A DNA stretch of 64,000 bases from Urophycis tenuis (taxonomy: Eukaryota > Chordata > Actinopteri > Gadiformes > Phycidae), in assembly GCA_036785325.1 (NCBI GenBank), contig JAXIVH010000033.1, forward strand, positions 397,702 through 461,701, given 5' to 3'. The first letter of the stretch is position 1; the number at the start of each line of letters is the position of its first letter. Positions 1 to 11,605 of this stretch are shown here, in pieces. The position numbers were made by a program, and so were the translations under genes. The notes beneath the pieces are model-generated. The model was not told where the DNA came from. It worked only from the letters and a program-made list of their open reading frames with translations, and searched no databases.

Positions 1-626
1 GACCCTGGAGCGTGTGATCTCCAGGCCCTCAGGGATTGGCTCAGGGGCCATGACCGCCGCGCGGCTCTTCCTGACCTCGGAGTCCGCCTCATGTCTGCTC
101 TGGGAGGGAAACTCTGGAGCACCAATCAAAGCAGAGGCCTGTCAACTCGCTGGTCCTGTGTCTCTATTTATAGATGCCTGTTTGTACATTTGTGTGTATG
201 TGTGTGTACATGTGTACGTGTGTGTGTGGATGTATGTCTGCGTGCGTGTGTGTGTGTGTACATCTGTGTGTGTGTGGATGTATGTGTGTGTGTGTGGATG
301 TATGTGTGCGTGTGTGTGTGTGTACATGTGTGTGTGTGTGTGTGTGTGTACATGTGTGTGTGTGCGTGTGCGTGTGTGTGTGCACAGCAAGCTTCTTACC
401 TGTATCTTGATATTCACTCAGCAGCTTCTCCTTCTCATGGAGACGTTGCTCTGTGGAACAGTTTAGATGTTAGATGTCAGGCTTGTTAGGCCTTTTATGT
501 TGTTGTTGTTGTTGTTGTTGTTGTTCTGTCACCCACCTAGATCTTTGTTCTGCCTTTTCAGCTCCCGGTTGATCTGACATTGTTTCTCCAGCTGCTGCCT
601 CAGCTCCTCCAGTTGCTTCTCCATGG
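1..626 (-). CDS. Partial unidentified coiled-coil protein gene (three exons, continues off the left edge)
   Basis: Three minus-strand exons have good splice sites and matching phases: 626-537, 450-400 and 113-1 (open at the window edge). The first exon reads, after two carried bases, MEKQLEELRQQLEK and then a Gln/Glu/Lys/Leu-rich stretch ending NRELKRQNKDL. The second continues EQRLHEKEKLLSEYQDT. The third reads FPSQSRHEADSEVRKS and later PEPIPEGLEI. Leucine spacing in the first two exons fits a coiled coil, and the third looks disordered. Donors are GTGGGT and GTAAGA; acceptors are CACAG and CTCCAG. The ATG at 624-622 could be internal or a start, because two bases precede it in the exon. 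I do not recognise the family. A possible upstream exon at 3403-3592 has an incompatible phase, so at least one exon would have to lie between. Confidence 0.55.
180..385. repeat. Imperfect (TG)n microsatellite
   Basis: About 200 bp of TG dinucleotides broken by TA and GC variants, in an intron of the coiled-coil gene. It opens Cys/Val-rich and His/Thr-rich frames on both strands that are not genes. Confidence 0.95.
499..525. repeat. (TTG)n microsatellite
   Basis: Nine uninterrupted TTG triplets in the intron of the coiled-coil gene. Confidence 0.9.
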
Positions 627-658
627 CTGTGAGGGAACAGTGGTGCAACGCACGGGGT

Positions 659-722
659 CACACGAGCACTCTCACCACGCGCACTCTCACCACGAGCACT
701 CTCACCGCGAGCACTCTCACCA
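659..722. repeat. 15-bp short tandem repeat
   Basis: Four to five copies of a unit like CACGAGCACTCTCAC lie just upstream of the exon at 537-626. Confidence 0.85.
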
Positions 723-726
723 CCAG

Positions 727-3402
727 CCTCACACAAGCACAACAGTTGGTGACATTAAAGGGCGTTGCCACGACAACTTCCTTTAGGTGAGAAAAAAAAA
801 AAGAAAAAAAAGCCACATTGCATCAGGAGCCGCACGTGATGACAGGGCGACGACGTGAGGAGCAGGCAGACAGGCAGTACCACGGGGTGAGACGGTTAAC
901 ACCAGAGCAGGAGGACAGGATGCCAAAAGAGCGACCACTCTGTCACACCCTCAGTACCCTGCGGTGGTGAGGCTTTGAGACGCGCCGAGGACTCCAGCGT
1001 GGAGTCTGAATAATGTAGACCGGCGTGCGGTGCTCGGAGGATACACAGCGTCTGACAGCTCGGGGACAAGGCTCGTCTAGGAAACAGCTGGGACATCTGG
1101 AGCGCCATCCACTGCTGGCCGTTGCTTGTTGTTTAAGACCATCGATTACTGTACTTCTATACGTCAGGTGAACTGACTAACCCTAAAGGGATGATGGATT
1201 CTGGTTTCTTAATATGATTGCCATGACCGGCTTGACCTTTGATTCTGTTTGGTTGGAGGCGGCCACGGTACAGTCAGCACATGAGAGCCCTGCTGCAGAG
1301 GGATGTCCCTCTGTGGTCCTTCTCAAGGCTCCTGTGGATTCAGAGTTCTCCCCGGTCGTTTGGAGAGGGCTGGTTAGGGGCCGTCATAAATGTAAGCATG
1401 TCGTATAACGTTAGGGGGGTGTCATAAAATGTGGGCCCTTTGATGCTCCTGCTATAAAAGTCCCCGTTCACCTTCATGTAAACGGGGATATCTTCATGAA
1501 ACAATGCTCACTGTTGTTATTAGTCATCCATCAATGTTTGATAAAGAACCTATTTCAGAACCTATGGCGCAGTGCTGTTTAAAAAACATCTACAGTATGT
1601 CTGCTCGTCAGGGATTGGGCGGCCGGTTTTGATTGACATCCATCGAGGCCAACCAGAGCCCAGAGGCGAGCGAGTGTCCCGGTCCACCGGGAGAGAGAAC
1701 ATTTTCTTAATTGTATGGCATTGCGGCGCAGGTGTCACGCGGGGACAGAAGAGAGCAGACTCACTCTGGGTGTTGTGACTGACAGCTGTGTTTGTCCCTG
1801 GGCCACCGCACCCCCCCCGCACAGCCGGTGGGTTAATTAGAAATGTTATGTAAAGAGGCTGGCCTACTTGTCCCCCACAAGTAGGCCAGGCGTATAAACA
1901 GGCTTATAATTAGCACCCTTGGTCAATTAGGTGTCACTGCACTAATGGTAGATACCCGCCTTAATAACATCCGGGGACAGATGTGGACGCCTGTGGTTTC
2001 TACACGTGGATCTACACACTGGACTGTACAACATCTGTCACGGTGACCACGCACACACACACCGCACGCCCGACAACACAAACACAGTCGGATGAAACTG
2101 ACGTACAGTCCCATCACTCATGATTCGCAGGTTGTGATGCTAATCATATCATATACCTTAAGTCATCGTATCCATGCACACACACACACATGCACACACA
2201 CACACACATGCACACACAAAATACAATTTCCTCCTTTCTGTGACCTTTCCATCAATCTGTTTACAAAAGCCCTGATTGTGATGAATGACCACCATTTTCA
2301 TTTAGCTGTCAGTTGGATAGTCGTTTGTGTGTGTGTGTTTGTGTGTGTTGGTCTGTGTGTGTGTGTTGGTCTGTGTTTGTGTGTGTGTGTGTCTTCCATA
2401 TTGACACATCAAACACATTGCTTCAGTTCAAGCCCAGGCGTTGCACGACCAATCAGACCAGAGTAACAACTCCAGCCGAGCCCACGTCTCTTTCACCATC
2501 ACCGTTTGTTGACCCCAATTACCGCGCTCTCACCCTGGACGTTGGACATCGGAGCCACACGGGCGCCCGAGAGAGAGAGAGAGTAATGCAGCCTGTTGTT
2601 ACAGACATTGTGTATACCGAGTTGTAGTCTATCCTCTGGGCGTGGGCAGGACTCAGAGGGGGGCTCCTTCTGGAAACATCCCGCAGAGGTTTTTGCGTGT
2701 GTTTGCAAAAGCGTGAACATTATTGAGCAGGTCGATGAGCGATAGTGACTCACTCAAGAGGACGCCATTGTGTTGGAGTCAACATTTAACTCTGTGAACC
2801 TTTTATCGTACTGCGCTGTTGTAATGCTGACATTTGTTTGATTGGCTTGCATGGAAGTTTTACTTCTTTTGACAAAAAGCTAAAGTATCCGAAAAAATGT
2901 TTACCCATGAGGGGGATTGTAATTTATTGAATTATTTTATATTTGAGTTATTTGAGTTAAACTGCAAATAAAAGTCAATGAAATGTTGAAAATGTTGCTG
3001 AGCTGTAAATGGAGTGTTAAACCTTTATGGCTTGGGCCATAATAGAGAGTTGCCCAACATTACGTAATAGCGGGGGCATACCTTACATGCAGAACCTGTT
3101 TCCTAAAATAGTAAATTATGATGTTCACACTGAAGGAAAACATCTGACAAGACGAGCCCCCATTTCACAATAAATAACTACTTGTCATTCATTGCAATCA
3201 GATACTTTTGCAACATTTGAATACAATTGCCAGATTCCTGAGAAAAAACTAACTAAAACAAATGATAAATATACTCTCTGTGAGTTAAATGCATAATCAT
3301 TGTCTCCTGACAAGCAGAGCCAGAGAGTTGAGAGTATGCAGCTGTCACCTGCAACAGCCAAAAGCATGGAGAATGAAGAGATGCCCTCAGAGCTGCACTC
3401 AC
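727..3402. other. Non-coding stretch, no gene seen
   Basis: No exon I can support. It holds (CA)n near 2178-2216, (TG)n at 2324-2393, a short (GA)n at 2569-2583 and a perfect 13-bp-arm hairpin at 1859-1889. The ORFs here are short and lack splice context or family resemblance. It is probably intron or flank of the minus-strand coiled-coil gene. Confidence 0.6.
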
Positions 3403-3592
3403 CTAGAGCTGTCTGTGGAGATCAGGAGCAGGGGCTCAAGTCCACTTCTCTGATCGGTATCAGCTCGATCCGCAGGAGTCAGTGGGCTGGAAGAGTCAAG
3501 GTCTCCGTTCTGCAGACACGGGCTGCCCGGCCCGGTGCCACCAGAGGAGCCGTTTGGGATCGGTGGTGGATCGGGAAATGTCTGGGCTTCAC
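3403..3592 (-). CDS. Possible exon of an unidentified minus-strand protein
   Basis: The minus strand is open between an acceptor (GGGGTCAG) and a strong donor (CTCTAG/GTGAGT). It encodes a Pro/Ser/Gly/Asp-rich disordered peptide including GSEAQTFPDPPPIPNG and ending LLLISTDSS. The composition is not random-looking, but there is no family match. It ends in phase 2, which does not join directly to the exon at 537-626 (that needs phase 1). It is either an alternative exon, part of another transcript, or chance. Confidence 0.3.
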
Positions 3593-3737
3593 TCCCTGAC
3601 CCCATGCAGACCGGAGCCACACCTGAGCAGATCCACCTGTGAGCTAACCGTCAGCTGTGTGTCTGGTTCAGTCAGCCGCGGTGAGCTCCCACTGTCATGA
3701 CTCTCACCTGATACTACTGTCTGGTCCCCATGCCATG

Positions 3738-3795
3738 CTCTCTCTCTCTCTCTCTCTCTGCCTTTCCCTTGCTATCTCTCTCTGCCTTTCCCTTG

Positions 3796-3841
<46 letters not shown>
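3738..3841. repeat. (CT)n microsatellite
   Basis: About 100 bp of CT dinucleotides interrupted twice by TGCCTTTCCCTTGCTAT. Confidence 0.9.
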
Positions 3842-3843
<2 letters not shown>

Positions 3844-3844
3844 A

Positions 3845-6162
3845 TATATATCTATCAATCTCAGCAGCTCCAGTATTGAATCATTAACCACCATACTCTG
3901 AGACTCCACCCTTCCCATCAGGTGGGAGAACACGGGGGAGGTGGCGTGGGGGAGTATGGAGAGAGGAGAACAGAGTCTGTGTGTCTGTCCAGTACAGAGG
4001 GTTAAATACCGGCTCTACGTTCTCTGCAGATGTGTGGATTTTTTTTTTTACTTTACTGAGGAAATTGTTGTTTTGATCTGTTGATTTGTCTTGATCTGTC
4101 ATTAGTAATAAACTAAAATAATAAAAATAAAACGGAGAACAAAATAAATTATATTCAATATTAAATGCTAATGCTAATTACAATACTAAATGCAAATGTA
4201 AATTTCAATATTAAATGCAAATGCTAATTACAAGCACAAATTACATGAGAGTATCTTATAATATGAAACTAATCTCATTTAAAAATGTTGAATCTCCTCA
4301 ATAACTTCTGGAGAGTAACATTTATTCACACATATATAGGCCTACTGCTTTTTTTATTAAAGCAGGGGTAGGCAAGTTGGAGAAACGAGTCAGAGTAAGC
4401 TTGTTTAAAGTATCCAACTGAAAACCCCGCCCCTCCCTTCAGTCCTCCCTCCGAAGCCACGCCCCCAAAGCATGTGACTAGCTAGCTAGCTTTAGTAATA
4501 GCAGCTTAGCCTTGGGGTTACGAATGCATGGGCAGAGGGCGCGTAAGGTAGCCAGGTAGGTAGGCAGACAGGTAGGCCGTCCAATCATTTCATTCGGGCC
4601 GACTGAAATGATTGGACGACTTATTCATATACTGTTTATCTTTTTATTTTGTCAGAGCCTAAAAAAGCCCCAACAATGCCTCTAAAACAAGTTGCCTCCC
4701 CCACCATCAACAACGAAAAGGCAAAGTGAAAACATTGCTTCATACTGAATAGAGTAGCTTCCCCATTCCTTAGTTCCACCAGGGTGCGAGAGAGTGATGC
4801 TAATGTATTCGGAGCCCCTGCACTTCACTGTGCTGCTGACGTCAAATCTAATCTGGAGGTGGAATCTGAAATGTCTGGAAAATGTCTCCTCTATCGGGAT
4901 ATGTTTTCCACAGCGGGGTGAATGTGCCAGCGCCCCCGGGTGTCATTAAAGGACTCCAAACGAGGCGGCGGTCAAGTGTTCACATGATGGCCGGGGGAAA
5001 AGGACTTTTATTGTCCCCTCGTTAATTATTGTCAGTCCTTCAGGTTAATCAATCTCCGAACACGTTGGCGAGCTGCAGATGCTGTGATAAAGCGAGTGTT
5101 ACCACACTGTGTGCATTTTACGACGGCGTCAGCCCACGGTGCAAAGCGAAACAATGGCGCTCCAGTCGGACAGCCGCGCGCCCCCGACAGGAAGGGGTCT
5201 GTTCCGCTGGCGGGGAACGAAGCCGATAAGATGAGGAATGTACGACGGCGTGAGGAATCCCTCCCCCTCGCCGCGACTGTGGACCACACGGGATAAAGAC
5301 GTGAAATATGATTTGCATTTTATTTTCAGTTTAATAGTCAAAAAGCATTTCAACCACTGTGCATGTTGAGTATTTTGTGCGCGTATGTGCAACACGTGAC
5401 AAAATAGTGGTCACCGTGAGAGAACTTTCAGCGTCATTCAAGTGTCGCCAAGCTGGACCGGCAGCGTGCTGGTTTGTGTCGTGTTTGCTACAAGAACAAA
5501 TACAATGCATACCCGTTGACATGAATCTGAAGTGGTCATTAATGCCCGTGACAAGATGACATCGGTATTGCCAACATTTGACAGCTTCCTCATATATCGG
5601 CTCTAATGGGCCGGACTTCCCCTTGCAGAGTCAACTACCCGGTGCAGGGACAGCAAAGCGGCAACAAGTAGACACACACATTCCAGGTGGTAAATGTGGC
5701 ACTGCCAGTGATATACAGAATAGAGCAGCTTTTGAACATTGAACCCTGAGAGGCCACAGTGGTCAAACAAAAAGAATACCTTTCACTACACAATGAATAA
5801 ATACAGTTATTATATTAGATCCTTCATTGTATCAGTAGACTGTATATATATACATACATATATTAACTATTGCCAATTTGGGTGAAATATTACAATGCAA
5901 ATAAATAATTACAGCATATTGTTTAAATGAAAAAAAAACCCTGACATAATAGACAGTTTAAAGGAAATAGGTCAAACCAAAGGAATATCACAAGCATATT
6001 CAGCAAATACAGCTGTTTACACCCAGGACAGCTCTTGAGAGGGACTCTCGTTTACCCTGTCATGATCCAACACATTCTGTGAGCTGAACAACATGCTCGT
6101 TAAAAGAACCTCATGGAAAGAGAAGCCTTGACAGCAGTGGATGTGAGGCTGCATTTGTGATA
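3845..6162. other. Intergenic stretch, no gene seen
   Basis: AT-rich at 4100-4380, with short degenerate repeats of the type AATATTAAATGCAAATGCTA near 4150-4230. A perfect hairpin with 15-bp arms sits at 4578-4618. No supported exon on either strand; short overlapping ORFs at 5030-5560 have no splice context or recognisable product. Confidence 0.6.
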
Positions 6163-6197
6163 AGTCTGTGAACTGTGATCATCACAGTTCACAGACT
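6163..6197. repeat. Near-perfect palindrome, 17-bp arms, 1-nt spacer
   Basis: Left arm AGTCTGTGAACTGTGAT, spacer C, and the exact reverse complement follows. It is non-coding. Confidence 0.95.
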
Positions 6198-6284
6198 GAG
6201 GGTCTTAAACTGCTCCTACAGTCTGGAAGAGCCCAGCGGAAAACTACGACAACGTCAGCTGTGCTATGAAAATGCTGTCATAAA

Positions 6285-6420
6285 ATTAATAATAATCATC
6301 ATAATCATAAATTATACCATAATACTACAACTAATAATAATAATAGTAATAATGATAATAATAATGATGATGATGATGATGATGATGATGATAATAATAA
6401 TAATCGTAATAATAATAATA
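6285..6420. repeat. (ATA)n/(ATG)n microsatellite at the 5' edge of the LINE
   Basis: Trinucleotide AAT/ATG repeats lie directly before the LINE fragment. A similar (AAT)n tract follows the LINE 3' end at 8560-8680, consistent with insertion into, or expansion of, such repeats. Confidence 0.85.
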
Positions 6421-8570
6421 ATGCTCAACTCTCTTGCCCCCGTTAAACCCGGCCTGTCTCATTCCTCCACTCTGCCCCCTGGTTCTCCCCCCACCTGCGC
6501 CAGCTGAAGGCCAAAGGTCGCCAGCTGGAGCGTCTTTTCAATAGAACTGGACTCACTGTTCACAAACAAATGCACTCTGCTCACATCCTCCACTATAAAG
6601 ACGCCATTTCATCCACCAAATCCCAATACTTTGCCGATAAAATCAGTTCTGGTGCTGGAAATACCAGGGCCCTGTTTTCAGTGGTCAACAATTCTCTCCG
6701 CCCCCCTGATTCCCTCCCACCACACTTCTATTCCACTGACCACTGTAACTCCATAATGGCATTTTTCAACTCTAAAATATCCACCATCCACCAGCAACTG
6801 ACCCCTCACACGTCTAGTCGTCCGCCTCCCTTTGTTCCCAATCCCCCCCTCTCCATACCTCTCTCCTGCTTTCAACTCCCCTCAGCGACAGACTTAACAA
6901 AACTCATCCGGTCTTCCAAGCCATCTACCTGCCAACTTGACCCCCTGCCATCCTCCCTAGTTATAGCCTCCCTTCCCTCTTTACTACCCCTGATAACAGC
7001 CATTATTCATTCCTCTCTCACCTCTGGTTCCGTCCCATCCCCGTTCAAATCTGCTGCTGTTACACCCCTATTGAAGAAACCTGGCCTAGACCCCAACATT
7101 TTCAATAACCTTCGCCCCATCTCCAACCTGCCATTTATCTCAAAAATTCTGGAAAAAGTTGTGGCATCACAGATTCAGGCCCACCTCTCCAACAATAACC
7201 TCTATGAACAGTTCCAATCCGGCTTCCGCCCCCGTCACAGCACAGAAACAGCCCTCATTAAAATAACCAACGACCTCCTGATGGCAGCTGACTCTGGTCA
7301 TTTATCCATCCTCATCCTCCTTGATCTGACCGCAGCCTTTGACACCATTTCCCACCCCATCCTCCTCGACCGACTAGCCTCCATTGGTGTATCCGACACA
7401 CCCCTACTGGTTCCATTCATATCTCTCTGGCCGTACTCAATTCATTCAGTTAAAATCATTCTCATCTCATACCTCCCCCCTCTCCTCAGGTGTTCCCCAG
7501 GGCTCTGTCCTTGGCCCTATCCTATTCATCATCTACCTCCTCCCACTCGGTCAAATATTCCGTAAACACAACATAAATTTTCACTGTTACGCGGACGACA
7601 CCCAGCTCTATGTCTCCTCCAAACCCTCATCCACCTTCCCCCCCTCTTCCCTCTGTGCCTGCCTACAGGAAATCAAATCCTGGTTTCCCTCCCACTTTCT
7701 CAAACTTAACAGTAACAAAACCGAGATAGCCCTCATTGGCTCCAAATCCTCACTCACCAAGCAACCCAGTTTCACCCTCTCTATTGACAACTCCTCAGTT
7801 TCCCCCTCCCCTCAGGTTAAGAGTCTGAGTGTCGTCCTCGACAGCACCCTATCATTCCACACCCATATCAACAACACCATCCGGTCCGCCTACTTTCACC
7901 TCCGAAATATCAACCGCCTCCGCCCGTCACTCACTCCCAACAGCGCTGCTATTCTGGTCCACTCTCTAGTCACCTCACGCCTGGATTACTGTAACTCCCT
8001 TCTGTTTGGTCTTCCCCACAAACTCCTCCATTAACTCCAACTGGTCAAAAACGCTGCTGCCCGTATCATCACCAAAACCCCTGCCATCTGTCACATCTCC
8101 CCCGTCCTACACCAACTTCACTGGCTCCCTATCAAACACCGCATTGAGTACAAGATCCTCCTCAATACATTCAATGCCATTCACAACCTTGCCCCCCCCA
8201 TATCTGTCTGATCTCATCCAAATCCATACTCCCACCCGGTCACTCAGATCCGCCTCCTCCATACACCTACAGGTTCCCCCAGCCCGTCTGTCCACCATGG
8301 GGGCACGAGCCTTCAGCCACTCCGCCCCACGCCTCTGGAATAGCCTTCCCCCGGACATTCGAAATATGGACTCACCTCTCACCTTCAAATCCCACCTCAA
8401 AACGCATCTTTTCAGACAGGCCTACTCAGACATGGACTTAATATCTGCTGCAAGCTCTGTGCCTTTTTAAATCTGTTTTAATCTGTGTCCTTTGATTGTT
8501 TTATGCTTTTATGCTTGTTAGGTGATCTTGAGTGTCCTGAAAGGCGCCTTATAAAATAAATGTATTATTA
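6421..8570 (+). mobile_element. L2-like (CR1/L2 superfamily) LINE, 5'-truncated and broken
   Basis: This encodes the reverse transcriptase part of a non-LTR retrotransposon: NLRPISNLPFISKILEK, FRPRHSTETALI, LDLTAAFDTISH, GVPQGSVLGPILFIIY and the catalytic FHCYADDTQLY, then the C-terminal LDYCNSLLFGLP. The upstream endonuclease domain is missing. Frame is lost near 7410 between the DLTAAFD block and the SYLSGRTQF block. A TAA stop interrupts the C-terminal region at about 8033. A run of eight C's at about 8192 adds a +1 shift. The tail ends with AAAGGCGCCTTATAAAATAAATG followed by (ATT)n, the usual fish L2/Maui type 3' end. It is inactive. The clade is recalled from motif style, not searched. 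Confidence 0.85.
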
Positions 8571-8738
8571 TTAATCGAAATAATAATAATAATGCTGTCA
8601 TTATAACAACATTATACTTACAGCATAATGGTGTTGTAATTATTCATAATAATAATAGTAATAATAATAATAATGCTGTTCTTCTAATTAACACTAATAA
8701 CATTAATGACATGTGTTCCAGAGCCCCAGCGGGCCGCG

Positions 8739-11516
8739 TCAGGCGGGGTCCTCCCTGCCACTGGCCCGCCTCAGCTCCTCTGTGTGTTCGAAGCTCGCCT
8801 GGATGAACTGGCCCACCAGGCGGTCCATGTAGCATTCCCCGCGGGGCAGCAGGCCCTCCAGGAAGCCCAGGTGGCCTCCGTGGGCCGTCACCAGCAGGGC
8901 AACGTTGGCCAGGTGCTGGACCATCGCCATGGGGATACCTTAGAGAGCATGGGGGGTACAGAGTCAGGTTCAGAGGAACGACAGCCATGGGGAGACCTTA
9001 GAGAGCATGGGGGGTACAGAGTCAGGTTCAGAGGAACGACAGCCATGGGGAGACCTTAGAGAGCATGGGGGGTACAGAGTCAGGTTCAGAGGAACGACAG
9101 CCATGGGGAGACCTTAGAGAGCATGGGGGGTACAGAGTCAGGTTTAGAGGAATGACAGCCATGGGGAGACCTTAGAGAGCATGGGGGGTACAGAGTCAGG
9201 TTCAGAGGAACGACAGCCATGGGGAGACCTTAGAGAGCATGGGGGGTACAGAGTCAGGTTTAGAGGAACGACAGCCATGGGGAGACCTTAGAGAGCATGG
9301 GGGGTACAGAGTCAGGTTCAGAGGAACGACAGCCATGGATTAGATTAGATTACATTCAACTTTATTGTCATTGTACAGAGACAAGGGAATGTAGTTGGCA
9401 TTCTAACCAGAAGTGCAAAGGAGTGAAAAGGTGCAGTATGTACATGAGACATGCAATATGAGTGGACAGTTGTAAAGTGACAGTAGTAAGTACATAAAGT
9501 GACAGTGGTAAGTACATAAAGTGACAGTGGTAAGTAAATAGTGGCCCTGTAAAGTAAACAGTAGCAGTCAACAGTAAAGAATTAACAGATAAGATAAACA
9601 GATAAACAGCAAGTAGAGGTAGTAATTGGATGGAATGAAAGAAATGAAATGAAATATGGTAGCATCTTTGTTGTGGCATTCTGAGGACCAGAACAGTACG
9701 TGATGACTTCAGACACGGGTCACTAAGGATGTGGACCTGAGGGGACCCGGAGTCCTGCTGGTTGGACTCCAACACCCCCGGCTAGAGGACACCCGACCCG
9801 AGCCCGGCGGGACCCAACGGTACCCCACAGGCCGGGTCGGATTCGGACAAATTTGTAGAAATCATGCCCGGGTTCGGGTCGGGCTTTACCCGCGCGTTAA
9901 CCTGCGCAAGTTGCGCTCATCTGTTTGTTGACATTTCCAAATGCCTTGCGGTTGCTTACTAAAGGTGGGATTTCATATACACAGAGGTAAATGTATCATT
10001 AGTATGGAAAAAAAATAGACCGGCTCTCCCCGAGCGTGAGCCCGTGTTGTCGCGGTGACGGTGCGCTCCGTCACAGACTGTGTCGGGTTCGGACACAAAA
10101 AGCCTGATGCCTGTCGGACGCGGGTCAGGCTCGGACAGAACATTCCGGCCCGATCCGCGCTCTCCCCCCCCCCCAGGCCCTCCCCCCCCCAGGCTCTCCC
10201 CCCCCCCAGGCTCTCCCCCCCCCAGGCCCTCCCCCCCCCAGGCTCTCCCCCCCCCCCCCCCAGGCCCTCCCCACCACCACCAGTTCTGAGAGCGCGGCCC
10301 ACTCACTGTCTCTGGGACTCATGGGGTCGTCGGCAGCGTTGAGACACAGGACGGGCGTGGCGGTCTGCGGCAGCTTGGCGTCAGGGCTGGAGGCGATGTA
10401 GTAGTCGGTGCTGGAGTTGTAGCCTTTGACCACCACGGTGAAGCGCTCGTCAAACTCACGGATGGTGCGGGCCTGGAGGGAGCGGGCCCAACAACCGGCA
10501 CAAGAGGTTTCAGCGCGTGACACATTCTGAAGGGAGTCTCTTTACATTGAGAAGGGAAACATTTCCGGGTTCCGAGGTAGAAAGGGGCTCCCTACCTTTA
10601 TCACGTGGTCCACGTCCACCACTTTGTCCATTACCTTACGGTTCCTTCAACGCAAAAACGGGACAAAACTGCTGAGTCCTGAGGGACACCCGGGACAGAC
10701 ACTCTGAGAGACTCTGAACCATCTGAGAGGAGGTGCTGCTCATCTGACCTATTGATGGTGCTGCACAGGTTGGCCGCTATCGGCCGGTTGAAGAGCAGCC
10801 AGTTGATTGGCCGCTCCAAAGAGTCGTTCGTCTTCAGGGAGTTCCAGCACACAGACAGGGTGAGCACGGCCACCAGGCCTGACCGGGGGCCCTTGTTGGC
10901 CAGGTGGTTCAGAACCAGCATGCTTGGGAGACAAACGATGGGGGGAGAGATGAGACATTGTTCTAACTCCCAGTCGGGGGTTCGGTGGCCGGTGACAGAT
11001 TGGGGACAGAGGACCCTTACCCGCCCAAGGACATGCCCACGGCCAGCAGGGGTGCTTGTGGGAGGAGAGCTTTGATGTGGAGGATCACGTGATCGAGGTC
11101 TGCGAGTTTGGCCGCAAAGCAGATGTAGGGTGTCTGGGAACGACGAGCAGAAGGTCAGGGGGCTGTCATGTATTGTTGAGGGTACAATTACTACAACTCC
11201 CCCACTGGCTGCAGTTACACTGCTGACACTCATTAAAGGCCTAGTTATGCTTCGTTTATACTTCCGCGTCGACGCGACGCGTTGGGACGGCGGACCCACG
11301 GCGGACCCTTTGCGGACCCTTTGCGGACCTTTTACGTCCTCGACGCGCACCTCCCCAAATCCTAGACGCGCGTCGAGGCGACGCCGTCCCAACGCGTTGG
11401 CTTCTGCTGTGATTGGTCCGCGAGCTACATTGGCTGGAGATCGCTTTTCCGGTTTCCACTCGTAAACACCGCCACGGTGTAAACACAGCCTTGATAAATG
11501 CTTCGACTGATTGGCG

Positions 11517-11605
<89 letters not shown>

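Noticed and set aside
142..417. Overlapping ORFs rich in Cys/Val or His/Thr on both strands
   Set aside because: They are translations of a (TG)n microsatellite; the same applies near 24.65 kb, 47.4 kb and 52.3 kb.
3403..3592. Direct splicing of this open segment to the coiled-coil exon at 537-626
   Set aside because: The donor phase (2) does not match the acceptor phase needed (1), and the alternative frame has a stop.
6570..8470. A host gene encoding reverse-transcriptase-like protein
   Set aside because: YADD and flanking motifs plus frameshifts and a stop show a dead LINE.
10631..11392. A single 253-aa minus-strand ORF
   Set aside because: It is exon 6 of abhd1 plus intron in a chance open frame; exon 5 lies in it in another register, and splice sites define the true exons.
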